Source: an uncultured Bacteroidales bacterium | GTDB taxonomy: Bacteria > Bacteroidota > Bacteroidia > Bacteroidales > Muribaculaceae | Direction of reading: 5' to 3' | DNA length: 64,000 bases | Assembly (NCBI GenBank): GCA_902776955.1 | Contig: CACYSG010000006.1 | Location: 1 to 64,000 of the forward strand | Part shown: piece by piece, positions 45,003-54,180 of the stretch | How positions within the stretch are numbered: the first letter of the stretch is position 1 | Layout: every line of letters starts with the position of its first letter | Program-made: the position numbers and the translations under genes | Notes under the pieces: model-generated | Told to the model about the DNA's origin: nothing | The model's input: only the letters and a program-made list of their open reading frames with translations | The model's database searches: none

Positions 45003-45443
45003 TTATAGCCTGAAGTTGATGGGCAGCACGACCCTCACGGGAACGGCATGGTTGCCGACCTTGCCGACGCTCCACTTGGGCATCTTCTCGATCACGCGGA
45101 TGGCCTCTCGGTCAAGGCTCTCCTCGCCCGCTCCGCGCAGGACGCGCACGTCGCCCACCCTGCCGTCAACGCCGACGATGAAACTGCACAGCACGCGGCC
45201 CTGGATGCGCTGCTTGTAAGCGTGATAGGGATATTCGCGGGTCTTGTTGATGAAGTTGATCAACGCACATTCCCCGCCGGGGAACTGGGGCTGGATATCG
45301 ACATAATCAAACTCATACACCTCCATATAGGAGCGTTTGGACGTGGGATTGACTGTGGTGACGTGGCGCACCTGTGCTACCATCGGCAACACGGCGCTCA
45401 GTGTCATCAATGTCAGTAATCCAAAGCGTAATAGTTTGAGCAT
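45003..45443 (-). CDS. Secreted TonB C-terminal-domain protein
   Basis: The 146-aa protein has a signal peptide (about 1-23) and a TonB_C domain from about 48 to 145: FPGGECALINFINKTREYPY, GRVLCSFIVGVDGRVGDVRV, LDREAIRVIEKMPKW. It lacks the long proline-rich periplasmic spacer, and its N terminus looks cleavable, so it may not be an ExbBD-coupled transducer. In Bacteroidetes many short TonB_C proteins are fused to or work with sensors; partner unknown. It has a full promoter and a strong terminator of its own. Confidence 0.82.
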   Translation of the reverse strand: MLKLLRFGLLTLMTLSAVLPMVAQVRHVTTVNPTSKRSYMEVYEFDYVDIQPQFPGGECALINFINKTREYPYHAYKQRIQGRVLCSFIVGVDGRVGDVRVLRGAGEESLDREAIRVIEKMPKWSVGKVGNHAVPVRVVLPINFRL

Positions 45444-45503
45444 AGGCCTTTTGTTTTGACAAAATGGTGATCAAAACACCTGTTCTGACCATCTTTAACG
45501 GCA

Positions 45504-45534
45504 CAAATATAGAGTTACAATCGCAAACCGCAAA
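45504..45534 (-). promoter_or_regulatory. Promoter of the TonB-C gene
   Basis: On the minus strand TTTG (45531-45534), 19 nt, TATATTTG (45504-45511). The leader is about 55 nt. Confidence 0.68.
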
Positions 45535-45650
45535 ATGTTTTAATTTATTTTTGTAAACTATTAGCAATGTTTCAGCCTTTTTGACTAAAACGATGAGTAT
45601 TTCAAAAAAAATGTAAATATTTTCATTTTTAAGGCCTCATGCTCTTACAG

Positions 45651-47276
45651 TTAAAAATCTGCGGGGCATTCAAGGGTCTGTTGGAGGCCTGTCGCCGGAT
45701 GGGTAAAAGTGATGCGCTGGGCATGGAGCATCATGCGCGACGAGACCGTGCCGTAGAGGCGGTCGCCCACGATGGGGCAGTTCAAGCCCTGGGGATGGGA
45801 GGTGTGAACGCGCAGCTGGTGGGTGCGGCCCGTGAGGGGTTCGAGGGACACACGCGTCACGCCATGGGCACGCTGCAGCACGCGGTAACGGGTCACGGCG
45901 GGCTTGCCCTGCTCACGGTCCACCCGCTGGCGGGGACGGTCGTCCACATCGGGGCGCAAGGGCAGGTCGATGATGCCCTCGTCGTCGGGAACCAGGCCGT
46001 CAAGCAGGGCGATGTACCGCTTCCTGACGGTGTGGGCTTCGAATTGTTGCTGCAGCGCCTTGTGGGTGGATTTGTCCTTGGCAAAAATCACGAGCCCGGA
46101 CGTTTCCTGGTCCAGGCGGTGCACCACGATGGGACCCGTCGCCTCGGGGTGGGCAGCACGGTAGCGGGTATATAAGGAGTCCTCAAGCAACTTGCCGGGC
46201 ACGGTGAGCATCCCCGAGGGTTTGTTGAGCACCGTGAGCCAGCGGTCGTCATACACCTCGTCAAGGTCGCCCTCCTCGATGGGCCGTCCCAACGGGTTGT
46301 CCTCGACGTCAAGCCCCTGGAGCATGAACTCGAGGATGGGCTTGCACTTGCTGCGGCAAGCGGGATAGAAATGGCCGTGATGACGCACCTCGCCCACGGG
46401 TGACGCGCCCCACCAGAACTCGGCCATGCACACGGGGCGCAAGCCGTTATTGAAGGCATAGTTGAGCAGGCGCGGGGCGCAACACTCCCCCGCCCCAGCC
46501 GGGGGCAAGGTGCCCAGGGGCTTGAACACCTCGACCAGGTCGCGGCGCTCACCACGGGCGTTGGCCACGATAAAGAGCCTGAAGATGCGCTCCTGCAGGG
46601 CCTCGCTCATGGCCTTGCGGCGGGACTTCAAGGAGTCGATTCGTTGGAGAAAAACGCCCATTTCATCGGACAAATCGGCCAACGTGCGCTCGTGGCGCTG
46701 ACGGATGCGGCGCAACTCGGCTTTCTCAAAGCGGCTCTGGTTCAAGAGCGCTTCCTGCTGCTCGTCGGTCAGGTTTCCGGCCTCGCGGCGGGAATCACGT
46801 TCCTGCTTGTGACGCGTCATCAGTGCCTTGAATTCATCGATTTCATCGGACATTTCCCGACGCAGCCTGGCCTCCCTATCGCGGATGGCAGCCAACTCGG
46901 CCGACTGTTCCAGACGTTCCACCTCATGGTTGATGGCGGTGATCTGGGCCTCGCCGCGCTTGAACTCGCCCTCGGGGTCCAGCAGGTCATAGACGGGCGG
47001 CACGAAGTAGTCATGACGCACGCTGCCCGCCAGGTTGCCCGAGAAGGCGGCGAGATAGCCTAAGAGTCCATCGGCATCCACCGCCACGAGCACGCCCAGC
47101 ATCTTTCCCATCGCCATTTCATCGGCCCAATCGGCCCGCGAGGCGACATAGCGCTGCACCTGCTCGACGGCCATGAGGGCCAGCGGATGGGGCTCATACA
47201 GGAACGGGCAGGTGAACTGCCGCGGCAACTCCACGGCCCCCGCTTCCTCTCCCAACAGATGGAATTTGTCAATCAT
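45651..47276 (-). CDS. RluA-family pseudouridine synthase with large N-terminal extension
   Basis: The roughly 541-aa protein has its catalytic domain in the C-terminal third: HRLDQETSG with nucleophile Asp389, then LTGRTHQLRVH and CPIVGDRLYG. The first 330 residues are specific to a Bacteroidetes-type long form and include a charged coiled coil (about 125-230, LRREMSDEIDEFKALMTRHK, FEKAELRRIRQRHERTLADL). The role of that part is unknown; it may bind RNA or a partner. A GTG at 47279 precedes ATG 47276. A TAATTTTG element at 47282-47289 sits directly before the start, so the message could be leaderless. It is divergent from the exonuclease III gene. Confidence 0.85.
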   Translation of the reverse strand: MIDKFHLLGEEAGAVELPRQFTCPFLYEPHPLALMAVEQVQRYVASRADWADEMAMGKMLGVLVAVDADGLLGYLAAFSGNLAGSVRHDYFVPPVYDLLDPEGEFKRGEAQITAINHEVERLEQSAELAAIRDREARLRREMSDEIDEFKALMTRHKQERDSRREAGNLTDEQQEALLNQSRFEKAELRRIRQRHERTLADLSDEMGVFLQRIDSLKSRRKAMSEALQERIFRLFIVANARGERRDLVEVFKPLGTLPPAGAGECCAPRLLNYAFNNGLRPVCMAEFWWGASPVGEVRHHGHFYPACRSKCKPILEFMLQGLDVEDNPLGRPIEEGDLDEVYDDRWLTVLNKPSGMLTVPGKLLEDSLYTRYRAAHPEATGPIVVHRLDQETSGLVIFAKDKSTHKALQQQFEAHTVRKRYIALLDGLVPDDEGIIDLPLRPDVDDRPRQRVDREQGKPAVTRYRVLQRAHGVTRVSLEPLTGRTHQLRVHTSHPQGLNCPIVGDRLYGTVSSRMMLHAQRITFTHPATGLQQTLECPADF

Positions 47277-47299
47277 CACCGCAAAATTACTGAAATCAT

Positions 47300-47330
47300 T
47301 TTGTTTATCGTCGTTATTGCATTAAATTTG
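47300..47330 (+). promoter_or_regulatory. Promoter of the exonuclease III gene
   Basis: TTTG (47300-47303), 19 nt, TAAATTTG (47323-47330); leader of about 25 nt to ATG 47362. Confidence 0.68.
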
Positions 47331-47361
47331 CAGGTTAAATAACAATCAATATAGCACCACT

Positions 47362-48114
47362 ATGAAATTTATCTCATGGAACGTGAACGGCTTAAGGGCC
47401 GTGGCGGGAAAAGGCTTCAGCGACATCTTCAAGGAGCTGGACGCCGACTTCTTCTGCCTGCAGGAGACCAAGATGCAAGAGGGACAGTTGGACCTGGAAT
47501 TCGAGGGCTACCGCTCCTATTGGAACTATGCCGAGAAGAAGGGTTACTCGGGAACGGCCATCTACAGCCGCCACGAGCCGCTGTCGGTGACCTATGGCAT
47601 GGGTATCGAGGAACATGACAACGAGGGACGCGTCATCACGTTGGAAATGCCCGATTTCTACCTCGTCACCTGCTACACGCCCAACAGCCAGGACGGCCTG
47701 CGCCGCCTGGACTACCGCATGACATGGGAGGACGCCTTCCGCGCCTACCTGCTCGAACTGGACAAGAAAAAGCCCGTCATCGTGTGCGGAGACCTCAATG
47801 TGGCCCATCAGGAAATCGACCTGAAGAACCCCAAGACCAACCGCAAGAATGCCGGATTCACCGACGAGGAACGCGAGAAGATGACCGTCCTGCTCGATGC
47901 CGGCTTCACCGACACCTGGCGCTTCTTCAACCCCGACGTGACCGACGTCTACTCGTGGTGGAGCTACCGCTTCAAGGCCCGTGAGAAGAACGCGGGCTGG
48001 CGCATCGACTACTTCCTGGTGAGCAACCGCCTGCAGGAACGACTGGCCGACGCCAAAATCCACACCGAGATCTACGGCAGCGACCACTGCCCCGTGGAAC
48101 TGGATTTGAAATAA
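47362..48114 (+). CDS. xth: Exodeoxyribonuclease III (AP endonuclease)
   Basis: The 250-aa exonuclease-endonuclease-phosphatase-fold enzyme acts in base excision repair. Its motifs are complete: [22 protein letters not shown] (metal Glu), [23 protein letters not shown] (catalytic Asp and Asn), [20 protein letters not shown] and the final GSDHCPVEL (Asp-His pair). It is 48 nt upstream of the permease gene in the same direction. Confidence 0.95.
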   Translation: MKFISWNVNGLRAVAGKGFSDIFKELDADFFCLQETKMQEGQLDLEFEGYRSYWNYAEKKGYSGTAIYSRHEPLSVTYGMGIEEHDNEGRVITLEMPDFYLVTCYTPNSQDGLRRLDYRMTWEDAFRAYLLELDKKKPVIVCGDLNVAHQEIDLKNPKTNRKNAGFTDEEREKMTVLLDAGFTDTWRFFNPDVTDVYSWWSYRFKAREKNAGWRIDYFLVSNRLQERLADAKIHTEIYGSDHCPVELDLK

Positions 48115-48162
48115 AGTTTTTCAGGATAAGCATTAACGACTAGTTACTAACGATAAAAGACA

Positions 48163-49350
48163 ATGCCACAAACAGTACAGAAAAAATATGACTTTGACCG
48201 CGTGGTGAGGATGGTGCTCTCGCTCATCAGTGTAGCCGTGGGCATCTGGCTCGTCAACTACCTGAGCCCCGTGCTCATGCCGTTTGTCGTGGGATTTATC
48301 CTCGCCTACATCATCGACCCGCTGGTCGAGTGGCTCCAAGTCAAGGCACACATCCGATCCCGTGGCATCGCCGTGGTGCTGGCCCTGATCATCGTGGTTG
48401 CGGTCATCACGGGCCTGTGCTGGCTCATCATCCCATACCTCATCGACGAGTTCAGCCTGATGTCCAAGCAACTTGCCGCCTACGCCAAATCCTCGCTTAA
48501 CGTGCCCTATATCCCTGCCGAAATCAACGAGTTTATCCAGCGCTACATCGACCTGGAGAAGTTCAATGAAATCTTCAGCAAGCAGCAGTGGATGGAAATC
48601 GTCAACAAGGCGGCATCGGGCGCGTGGTCGGTCGTCGGGGGCACGATGAGTGTGATTTTCAATATCCTGTCTTGGTTCATCGTGCTGCTGTACATGTTCT
48701 TTATCCTGCTCGACTTCCACAAACTGTCGAGGGGCTTCAAGGCCGCTATTCCCGCCAAATACCGCCGCATGGCGTTGCGCATCTTCGGCGACGTGGCCGA
48801 CACGATGAGCCGTTACTTCCGTGGCCAGGCGGCCGTCTCGTTCTTTGTGGGCGTGATATTCGCCATCGAGTTCTACATCATCGGGTTGCCCATGGCCATC
48901 GCTTTCGGCATGTTCGTGGGCCTGCTCAACATGGTGCCCTACCTGCAGCTCATCTCCATCCCCATCGCAGCCTTCCTCTGCCTGGTGGCCACCGCCGCCA
49001 CGGGAGGCAGTTTCTGGGTGATGTTCGCCTGGGTCATCGTCGCCTACATCGTCTGCCAGGTGATTCAGGACATGGTGCTCATTCCCACCATCATGAAGTC
49101 CCAGATGGGCCTCAATCCCGCCATCATCTTCCTGTCGCTGTCGCTCTGGGTCTATGTGCTCGGTTTCATCGGCCTGATCATCGGTTTGCCGCTAACGACA
49201 CTCATCATATCCTACTACTGTGAGTTTGTCCTGCACCAACCCAACCCGCTGAGGAAAACCAAGAAAAAGGAAATCAAGGACAACAAGACACCCGTGTCGC
49301 TGCCCTCGTCCTTCCTCTCTCACTACCACAACGAGGACAAGAAGAACTAA
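48163..49350 (+). CDS. AI-2E-family transporter (PerM/YdiK type)
   Basis: The 395-aa inner-membrane protein has about eight hydrophobic segments in the family arrangement: paired helices (VLSLISVAVGIWLVNYL, GFILAYIIDPLVEWL), a soluble region (about 100-155), then the conserved FRGQAAVSFFVGVIF, GLPMAIAFGMFVGLLNMVPY and QDMVLIPTIMKSQMGLNPAI blocks and a last hydrophobic pair. Members export diverse substrates, including sodium or small signalling molecules; the name does not prove autoinducer transport. The C terminus is a charged tail. Confidence 0.88.
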   Translation: MPQTVQKKYDFDRVVRMVLSLISVAVGIWLVNYLSPVLMPFVVGFILAYIIDPLVEWLQVKAHIRSRGIAVVLALIIVVAVITGLCWLIIPYLIDEFSLMSKQLAAYAKSSLNVPYIPAEINEFIQRYIDLEKFNEIFSKQQWMEIVNKAASGAWSVVGGTMSVIFNILSWFIVLLYMFFILLDFHKLSRGFKAAIPAKYRRMALRIFGDVADTMSRYFRGQAAVSFFVGVIFAIEFYIIGLPMAIAFGMFVGLLNMVPYLQLISIPIAAFLCLVATAATGGSFWVMFAWVIVAYIVCQVIQDMVLIPTIMKSQMGLNPAIIFLSLSLWVYVLGFIGLIIGLPLTTLIISYYCEFVLHQPNPLRKTKKKEIKDNKTPVSLPSSFLSHYHNEDKKN

Positions 49351-49355
49351 CCACC

Positions 49356-49405
49356 CCCCTACCCTTTAACCTTTAAACTTTAACCTTTAAACTAAAAAAC
49401 TAACC
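49356..49405. repeat. CCTTTAAACTTTAA tandem repeat before miaA
   Basis: Repeats such as CCTTTAAACTTTAACC, with a period of 7-8 nt, fill the short permease-miaA gap and run up to the miaA start codon, leaving no recognisable ribosome-binding sequence. Confidence 0.6.
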
Positions 49406-50329
49406 TTGTCCAAGACGTTGATTGTCATCACAGGGCCTACTGGAGTGGGCAAGACCGCGGCGGCCATAGGGCTGGCGCAGCAACTGGGTTGTGACATCAT
49501 CAACGCCGACTCCCGCCAGATTTACCGCGGCATCCCCATCTGCACCGCCGCCCCCACGCCCGAGCAACTCGCCGCGATCCGGCACCACTTCGTCGCCTTC
49601 AAGGACCTGGACGAGAGTTACAGCGCCGCCCAGTTTGAGACCGACGTGATGGCCTTGCTGCCCTCGTTGTGGCAACAGGGCGACTATGCCGTGATGTGCG
49701 GCGGCTCGATGCTCTATGTCGACGCCGTGTGCCGCGGTATCGACTCCCTTCCCGACATCAGCCCCGAGGTGCGAGCCGCCGTCAAGGAGAAACTTGCCCG
49801 CGAAGGCCTCGAGAGCCTTGTCGAGGAACTGGAGCGGCTCGACCCGCAATATGCCGCGACGATTGACCGCAAGAACACCAGCCGCGTGTGCCACGGCGTG
49901 GAAATCTGCCGACAGGCCGGAGTTCCCTATTCCACCCTGCGCACCGGCCAGGCCAAGCAGCGTGATTTCAAAATTATCAAATTTGTCCTCAACATCGAGC
50001 GCGAACACCTGTTCGACCGCATCAACCGACGTGTAGACCAGATGATTGACGACGGCCTAGAACAAGAGGCCCGCTCGGTTTACCACCTACGCCACCTCAA
50101 TTCTCTCAACACGGTGGGCATGAAGGAAATGTTCGCCCTGTTTGACGGCACGATGGACCGCCACACCGCCATCGAGCGCATCAAGAAGAACACCCGCGTC
50201 TATGCCAAGAAACAACTCACCTGGTACCGCCGCGACCCCTCCGCCATCTGGACAACACCGGAGAGGCTCGCTGACGCGAGCAGTTTAGATATGCTCGCTG
50301 ACGCTCGCAGTTTAGAGTTTAGAGTTTAG
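49406..50329 (+). CDS. miaA: tRNA dimethylallyltransferase
   Basis: The 307-aa enzyme adds dimethylallyl to A37 of UNN-reading tRNAs. It shows the P-loop GPTGVGKTAAAIGLA, the conserved NADSRQIYRGIPICTAAPT, and KNTRVYAKKQLTWYR at the end of the domain. The start appears to be TTG (49406), since the family N terminus aligns there and no ATG lies close. The last roughly 20 residues (after TTPERLADASS) are encoded by two 27-nt tandem copies of a palindromic repeat, giving LADASSLDM and LADARSLEF, before the stop in GTTTAG repeats. Confidence 0.93.
   Translation: MSKTLIVITGPTGVGKTAAAIGLAQQLGCDIINADSRQIYRGIPICTAAPTPEQLAAIRHHFVAFKDLDESYSAAQFETDVMALLPSLWQQGDYAVMCGGSMLYVDAVCRGIDSLPDISPEVRAAVKEKLAREGLESLVEELERLDPQYAATIDRKNTSRVCHGVEICRQAGVPYSTLRTGQAKQRDFKIIKFVLNIEREHLFDRINRRVDQMIDDGLEQEARSVYHLRHLNSLNTVGMKEMFALFDGTMDRHTAIERIKKNTRVYAKKQLTWYRRDPSAIWTTPERLADASSLDMLADARSLEFRV
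50266..50315. repeat. Two tandem 27-nt palindromic units in the miaA 3' end
   Basis: GCTCGCTGACGCGAGCAGTT at 50266 and its near copy at 50293, spaced 27 nt, keep frame. An inverted relative lies at about 50462-50483 and provides the last codons of the opposite gene. Confidence 0.7.
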
Positions 50330-50330
50330 G

Positions 50331-50462
50331 GTTTAGAGGGGAATTCACACACCTGATATAACAAGACAAATTGGACAAATTGGACAAATTGGACAACTAT
50401 TACAACAATTATTAAGTTGTGCCAGTTGTCCAAGTTGTCTTTATCAGATGCCCCCTCTAAAC
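50331..50462. terminator. Long imperfect palindrome between miaA and a C10 protease gene
   Basis: Outer arms GTTTAGAGGGG (50331-50341) and complement (50452-50462) are perfect. Inner arms of about 50364-50380 and 50433-50447 (CTGATA...AAGACAA against TTGTCTTTATCAG) and GGACAA/TTGTCC blocks continue the pairing. A 9-nt ACAAATTGG repeat lies in the left arm. It is probably a bidirectional terminator for the converging genes. Confidence 0.55.
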
Positions 50463-50471
50463 TTGCTCGCA

Positions 50472-53033
50472 TCAGCGAGCAATCAACATGTCGATGAGGA
50501 AATTGATGTCGTTGACGTTGATCTCGCCGTCGCCGTTCACGTCGGCAGAGCCTTGATTTATGGCTGCCAGGATCACATCGATGACCGCATTCACGTCGGC
50601 GATGTTCACCTCGCCGTCACCGTTGACATCGCCCACCGTGTCGGCATAATACAGGACAAAGTCATCCACATAGGTGGAACCGGTGCTGCCGGCAATCATC
50701 GCGATGCGGAAGACCGCGGGCTGGGCAACCGTCAGCGGCAGCGTCCACATGCCAACCACCTCACTATTCTCAGGCACCTCGACCGCATTCTGGCCCGTAA
50801 GGGTATTGGCCTTCTGCCACGTGATTCCCTCGTCGAGCGAATACTCCAAGGTGTACTTGGCCATCGATGACAAGCGGTTGAAGAAGGAGGCCTGAGCCAT
50901 AAAGAAATTGTGGCTCATGGGCTCCACGGTATAGACGGTGCTAGCCTTCTTCAGCATCACCGAGTTGAGGCCGTGACAACGTCCCTCGCCCGGGGCGCGC
51001 ACGCCGCTCTTGTTGAAGCTCCACTTGTTGAATGCACCCTGCACATTCTTGGCGTTGGTGCTGCTGTTGGCCGTCATCGACTCGAAGTCCTCGGCCAGTT
51101 CCTCGCACGGCGGGAAGATAAAGATGGGCTGGATGCCATCGCTCACAGCGCCTTGCCAAACGTCTATTTTCATCATGTGGTGGCCGGTCTCATCGTTCAA
51201 GACCAAATCATAGCGGCCCCACTCCGACGGAGCCATCAGTTCCATCTCATAGGTCTTGATGGTATTGGAGGGCATTTGCACCTCTATCATATCGCTGACG
51301 GCCACCTCGTTGCCATCCTTCAGGAGCGATAGGTACACATTGCCTGCAGGGCCTTCTCGATCGGCCCAAGGCATATCGTAGGACAATGTGACGTTGACAT
51401 TGAACGGCTCATTGGTCCTGATGGTGCGAGGCAACTCAAAGGATTCCAGACCATAGGTGTTTGACAGGTAGCAATCCATCAGATAGGCCACACCGTCACT
51501 CACGATCATCTTGGCATACATTTCGTTACCGTCAAAGTCAAGCACCGGCTGGTCATAAGTGACGCCGTCGTCAAGGGAGTATGAGACCCTGAGCTGGTAT
51601 TCGCCATCCTCAAGCGAGTTGGACAATGTGATATATTCATGCAGGTTTGAGAAGTACCAACCTCCACTCAATGGCTTCTGGTAGGTGGTGTGCTCACTTT
51701 GACGCTCCACGCCATTCTTGTCAAACACCGCTATTGACATGGGAATATTGGCATAATAGATGATGCGGCCATAACGCTCCTCATATCCTGCCGTATCCAG
51801 CTTGTTGCCTTCCACGCCGATGTCCTCGAGCGCTAACTCTACCCTACTGCCCAGACTTGCCGTCCTGGTTACGGGCGACATCAAACCACGGACATACAAC
51901 ACATCGTCAACAACATCCTCCTGGGGAGCCGGAACAAGACCCATGATGGCGTCTTGACCGTATTTGAAATCCATGCCCGCACTCGGGGCGAGTGTCGAGG
52001 CGAGGAAATAGCCGTCATAGTGGCCTCCCCAACCCCAGTTGACATGGAAATAGCCTCGGGTGTCGAAACCGTCGAAGACAAACGCATGGCCGCTGGCACC
52101 GGTAGCCGAGTAGTCAAAGCCGCAATACACGATGGGGCGCCCTGCGCTGAGTTCGTCAAACAGGAACTGGTCCCACTCGTCAGCATTGTAGTAGTCGCGG
52201 CTGAGCAGGTAGCTCTTGGTGGTGTAACCGAAATAAGTTTTCAACGACGCCAGGGCAGCCGTCTCCTGGGCGCCACTGCTGCTGCCGTAACCCATATCCA
52301 CCGAGATGCCCACGTCGGACATCAGGCGTGCCACCGCGTCGCACGACTCCTCGCTGCTGTTCTCGTCATAGGTATCGAGCATCAAGTCCCAGCGGTAAAC
52401 CGACTGGCTAAAGTCGGCGCTGAGTTCGACGCGCTCGCCACCGTTCACGCTACATAAGTAGGAATGGCTTCCCGTTCCCACCAGTGGCCACTCGTGATAA
52501 TTCATGACCTGAGCGACAGCCGTAGCCACACAACCGGTCACCGCACGTGTACCCCCGTCATAGGTGGGGCAATAGTTGTTATAGGGGGCTCCCTGGTCCC
52601 ACTGGGTAGTCATGAGGGGTCCAACGGCCGTGGCCTGAGGGGCGGGACGATGGACGGCCACGTTATCATGCGACTGCAGGAAGGCGATTTGCCTGTCGAG
52701 CGACTCCAGCCAGTAACGCACTGCAGGAGGCAGCTCGGCCGACGAGAAATCGCCCTGGGAGCCATAGCCCAGCACCTGAGGCAAGCGGTCGTCACCTGCC
52801 ACCACGACAAAACCGCCGTGTGCACCGCGGTCAAACACATAAAAGCGCTCACTCTCGGCCTTATAGGCCAGACGCGTCATCGCTTGGCCACCACGCGCCG
52901 ATAAACGAGGCATTGTTGACGAGAAAAAATCGTCGGCCACCTGACGGGCATCACCCACACTCACGGGGGAAGCCTGCAAGGTGCACAGCATGGCCAATAC
53001 GATAGCCATGGAGGCAAGAAGTATCCGTTTCAT
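50472..53033 (-). CDS. C10-family cysteine protease, canonical active site, dockerin tail of second type
   Basis: The 853-aa protein has a signal peptide (about 1-21), prodomain, Cys168 in AVTGCVATAVAQVMNYH, His316 in SGHAFVFDGFD and the full HVNWGWGG, the best match to streptopain in the window. Extended beta-sandwich regions follow (about 370-780). The tail contains DVNGDGEVNIAD and DVNGDGEINVND, unlike the TDVT type of the tandem proteases. The ATG at 53033 is chosen; the preceding in-frame codon is TTG. Its final codons lie in the inverted repeat shared with miaA. Confidence 0.9.
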   Translation of the reverse strand: MKRILLASMAIVLAMLCTLQASPVSVGDARQVADDFFSSTMPRLSARGGQAMTRLAYKAESERFYVFDRGAHGGFVVVAGDDRLPQVLGYGSQGDFSSAELPPAVRYWLESLDRQIAFLQSHDNVAVHRPAPQATAVGPLMTTQWDQGAPYNNYCPTYDGGTRAVTGCVATAVAQVMNYHEWPLVGTGSHSYLCSVNGGERVELSADFSQSVYRWDLMLDTYDENSSEESCDAVARLMSDVGISVDMGYGSSSGAQETAALASLKTYFGYTTKSYLLSRDYYNADEWDQFLFDELSAGRPIVYCGFDYSATGASGHAFVFDGFDTRGYFHVNWGWGGHYDGYFLASTLAPSAGMDFKYGQDAIMGLVPAPQEDVVDDVLYVRGLMSPVTRTASLGSRVELALEDIGVEGNKLDTAGYEERYGRIIYYANIPMSIAVFDKNGVERQSEHTTYQKPLSGGWYFSNLHEYITLSNSLEDGEYQLRVSYSLDDGVTYDQPVLDFDGNEMYAKMIVSDGVAYLMDCYLSNTYGLESFELPRTIRTNEPFNVNVTLSYDMPWADREGPAGNVYLSLLKDGNEVAVSDMIEVQMPSNTIKTYEMELMAPSEWGRYDLVLNDETGHHMMKIDVWQGAVSDGIQPIFIFPPCEELAEDFESMTANSSTNAKNVQGAFNKWSFNKSGVRAPGEGRCHGLNSVMLKKASTVYTVEPMSHNFFMAQASFFNRLSSMAKYTLEYSLDEGITWQKANTLTGQNAVEVPENSEVVGMWTLPLTVAQPAVFRIAMIAGSTGSTYVDDFVLYYADTVGDVNGDGEVNIADVNAVIDVILAAINQGSADVNGDGEINVNDINFLIDMLIAR

Positions 53034-53077
53034 CAATTAGTTATTTAATAATTTTACAAAATCATGATTATAATTTA

Positions 53078-53085
53078 CAAAAGTA
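53078..53085 (-). promoter_or_regulatory. Candidate -7 element for the C10 protease gene
   Basis: TACTTTTG on the minus strand, about 45 nt before the ATG at 53033. No clear TTTG lies 19-21 nt upstream, so confidence is low. Confidence 0.35.
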
Positions 53086-53158
53086 ATACTTTTCCCTTAC
53101 TGTATAGCATACTTTTGAGAGAAAAACAAACTAAACCCTTCTATTAGAGAAACCGCGC

Positions 53159-53911
53159 TCAAGAGAGAAGCCGCGCGATGGTGGCAGCGACACGGCGCGA
53201 CGTGGTGTAGTCGAGGGCGGCTTCGTTGGCTCCGGGACGACCCATATACAGGTTAGGGTTGACATACTGCATCGCACTGGGATGCGGTTCCCGGGCCGAG
53301 AAATGAAACTCGGTCAGCCCCGTTGCCTCGCGGATGTCGAGGATATTCTCCTCGGTCACGCCGCTGCCCGCCATCAGGATGATGCGGCCCGCCGCCTGGC
53401 GTTGAAGCTGTGCCAGCAGTTCCACGCCCTGTATCGCCTTGGGTTGCTGGCCTGAGGTGAGGATGCGGTCAAAGCCGAGGGCAATCGCGTCCTCCAGCGC
53501 CTGAACGGGGTCGGCAGCACGGTCAAAGGCGCGGTGCAACGTCACACTCATCCCGTGGGAGCACTGCATCAGGTAGCGGTTCTTGTCCATATCGAGGGTG
53601 CCATCAGCCTTGAGGCAGCCGAACACGACCCCGTCAACGCCCAACTCACGGCACACGGCGATATCTGCTGCCATGCGCTCCACCTCCAGGTCACTGTAGA
53701 GAAAATCCCCGCCACGCGGACGGATAATCACGTGCAGACGTGTACTGGTCAACACACGTCGCGCCACCTGGATTTCGCCATAACTGGGTGTCGTTCCGCC
53801 CTCGGGAATGCCGGCACACAGTTCCACACGGTCGGCTCCGCCCTCCTGTGCCGCCAGACAGGATTCCACCCCATTGGCGCACACTTCTACCATAAATTCC
53901 TCTCGTTTCAT
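53159..53911 (-). CDS. cutC: CutC family protein (copper homeostasis)
   Basis: The 250-aa TIM-barrel protein has the family N terminus (EVCANGVESCLAAQEGGADR, then VELCAGIPEGG), IIRPRGGDFLYSD, the GVVFGCLKADGTLD strand, LHRAFDRAADP and ILTSGQQPKAI. CutC is named for copper tolerance in Escherichia coli, though its enzymatic activity is not established. It has its own promoter and does not appear to be linked to the flanking secreted proteins. Confidence 0.93.
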   Translation of the reverse strand: MKREEFMVEVCANGVESCLAAQEGGADRVELCAGIPEGGTTPSYGEIQVARRVLTSTRLHVIIRPRGGDFLYSDLEVERMAADIAVCRELGVDGVVFGCLKADGTLDMDKNRYLMQCSHGMSVTLHRAFDRAADPVQALEDAIALGFDRILTSGQQPKAIQGVELLAQLQRQAAGRIILMAGSGVTEENILDIREATGLTEFHFSAREPHPSAMQYVNPNLYMGRPGANEAALDYTTSRRVAATIARLLS

Positions 53912-53933
53912 CGTGTCTAAATTTTTGATTCCA

Positions 53934-53965
53934 CAAAAATATTGACAAATAACGGACTATACAAG
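53934..53965 (-). promoter_or_regulatory. Promoter of cutC
   Basis: On the minus strand CTTG (53962-53965), 20 nt, TATTTTTG (53934-53941); leader about 20 nt. Confidence 0.5.
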
Positions 53966-54000
53966 AATAATGAGCAATTTCCCATTTCCTGCAGCGCGGG

Positions 54001-54080
54001 AAACGGAAATGACGGAGGAAACGGAGATGACGGAGATAACGGAAAAACGGAGGAAACGGAAAAACGGGAGAACGGGGATG
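54001..54080. repeat. Tandem 9-nt repeats (ACGGA type)
   Basis: About eight imperfect units such as AAACGGAAA and TGACGGAGA in tandem. GACGGAGATAACGGA also occurs near 7560. It lies between cutC and a dockerin gene. Confidence 0.7.
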
Positions 54081-54103
54081 ATGGGTTAATTATCCAATAG
54101 AAT

Positions 54104-54135
54104 GAGGGCATGCCATCATCAAGTGACATGCCCTC
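54104..54135 (-). terminator. Terminator-like hairpin after the chitobiase-fold gene
   Basis: GAGGGCATG (54104-54112) pairs perfectly with CATGCCCTC (54127-54135), 46 nt past the stop at 54181. The T tract is weak on the minus strand. Confidence 0.55.
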
Positions 54136-54180
54136 TTCTTGTCGTTAGGTTTTGATTTCTCTAGTTGCCCTTACTCATCA

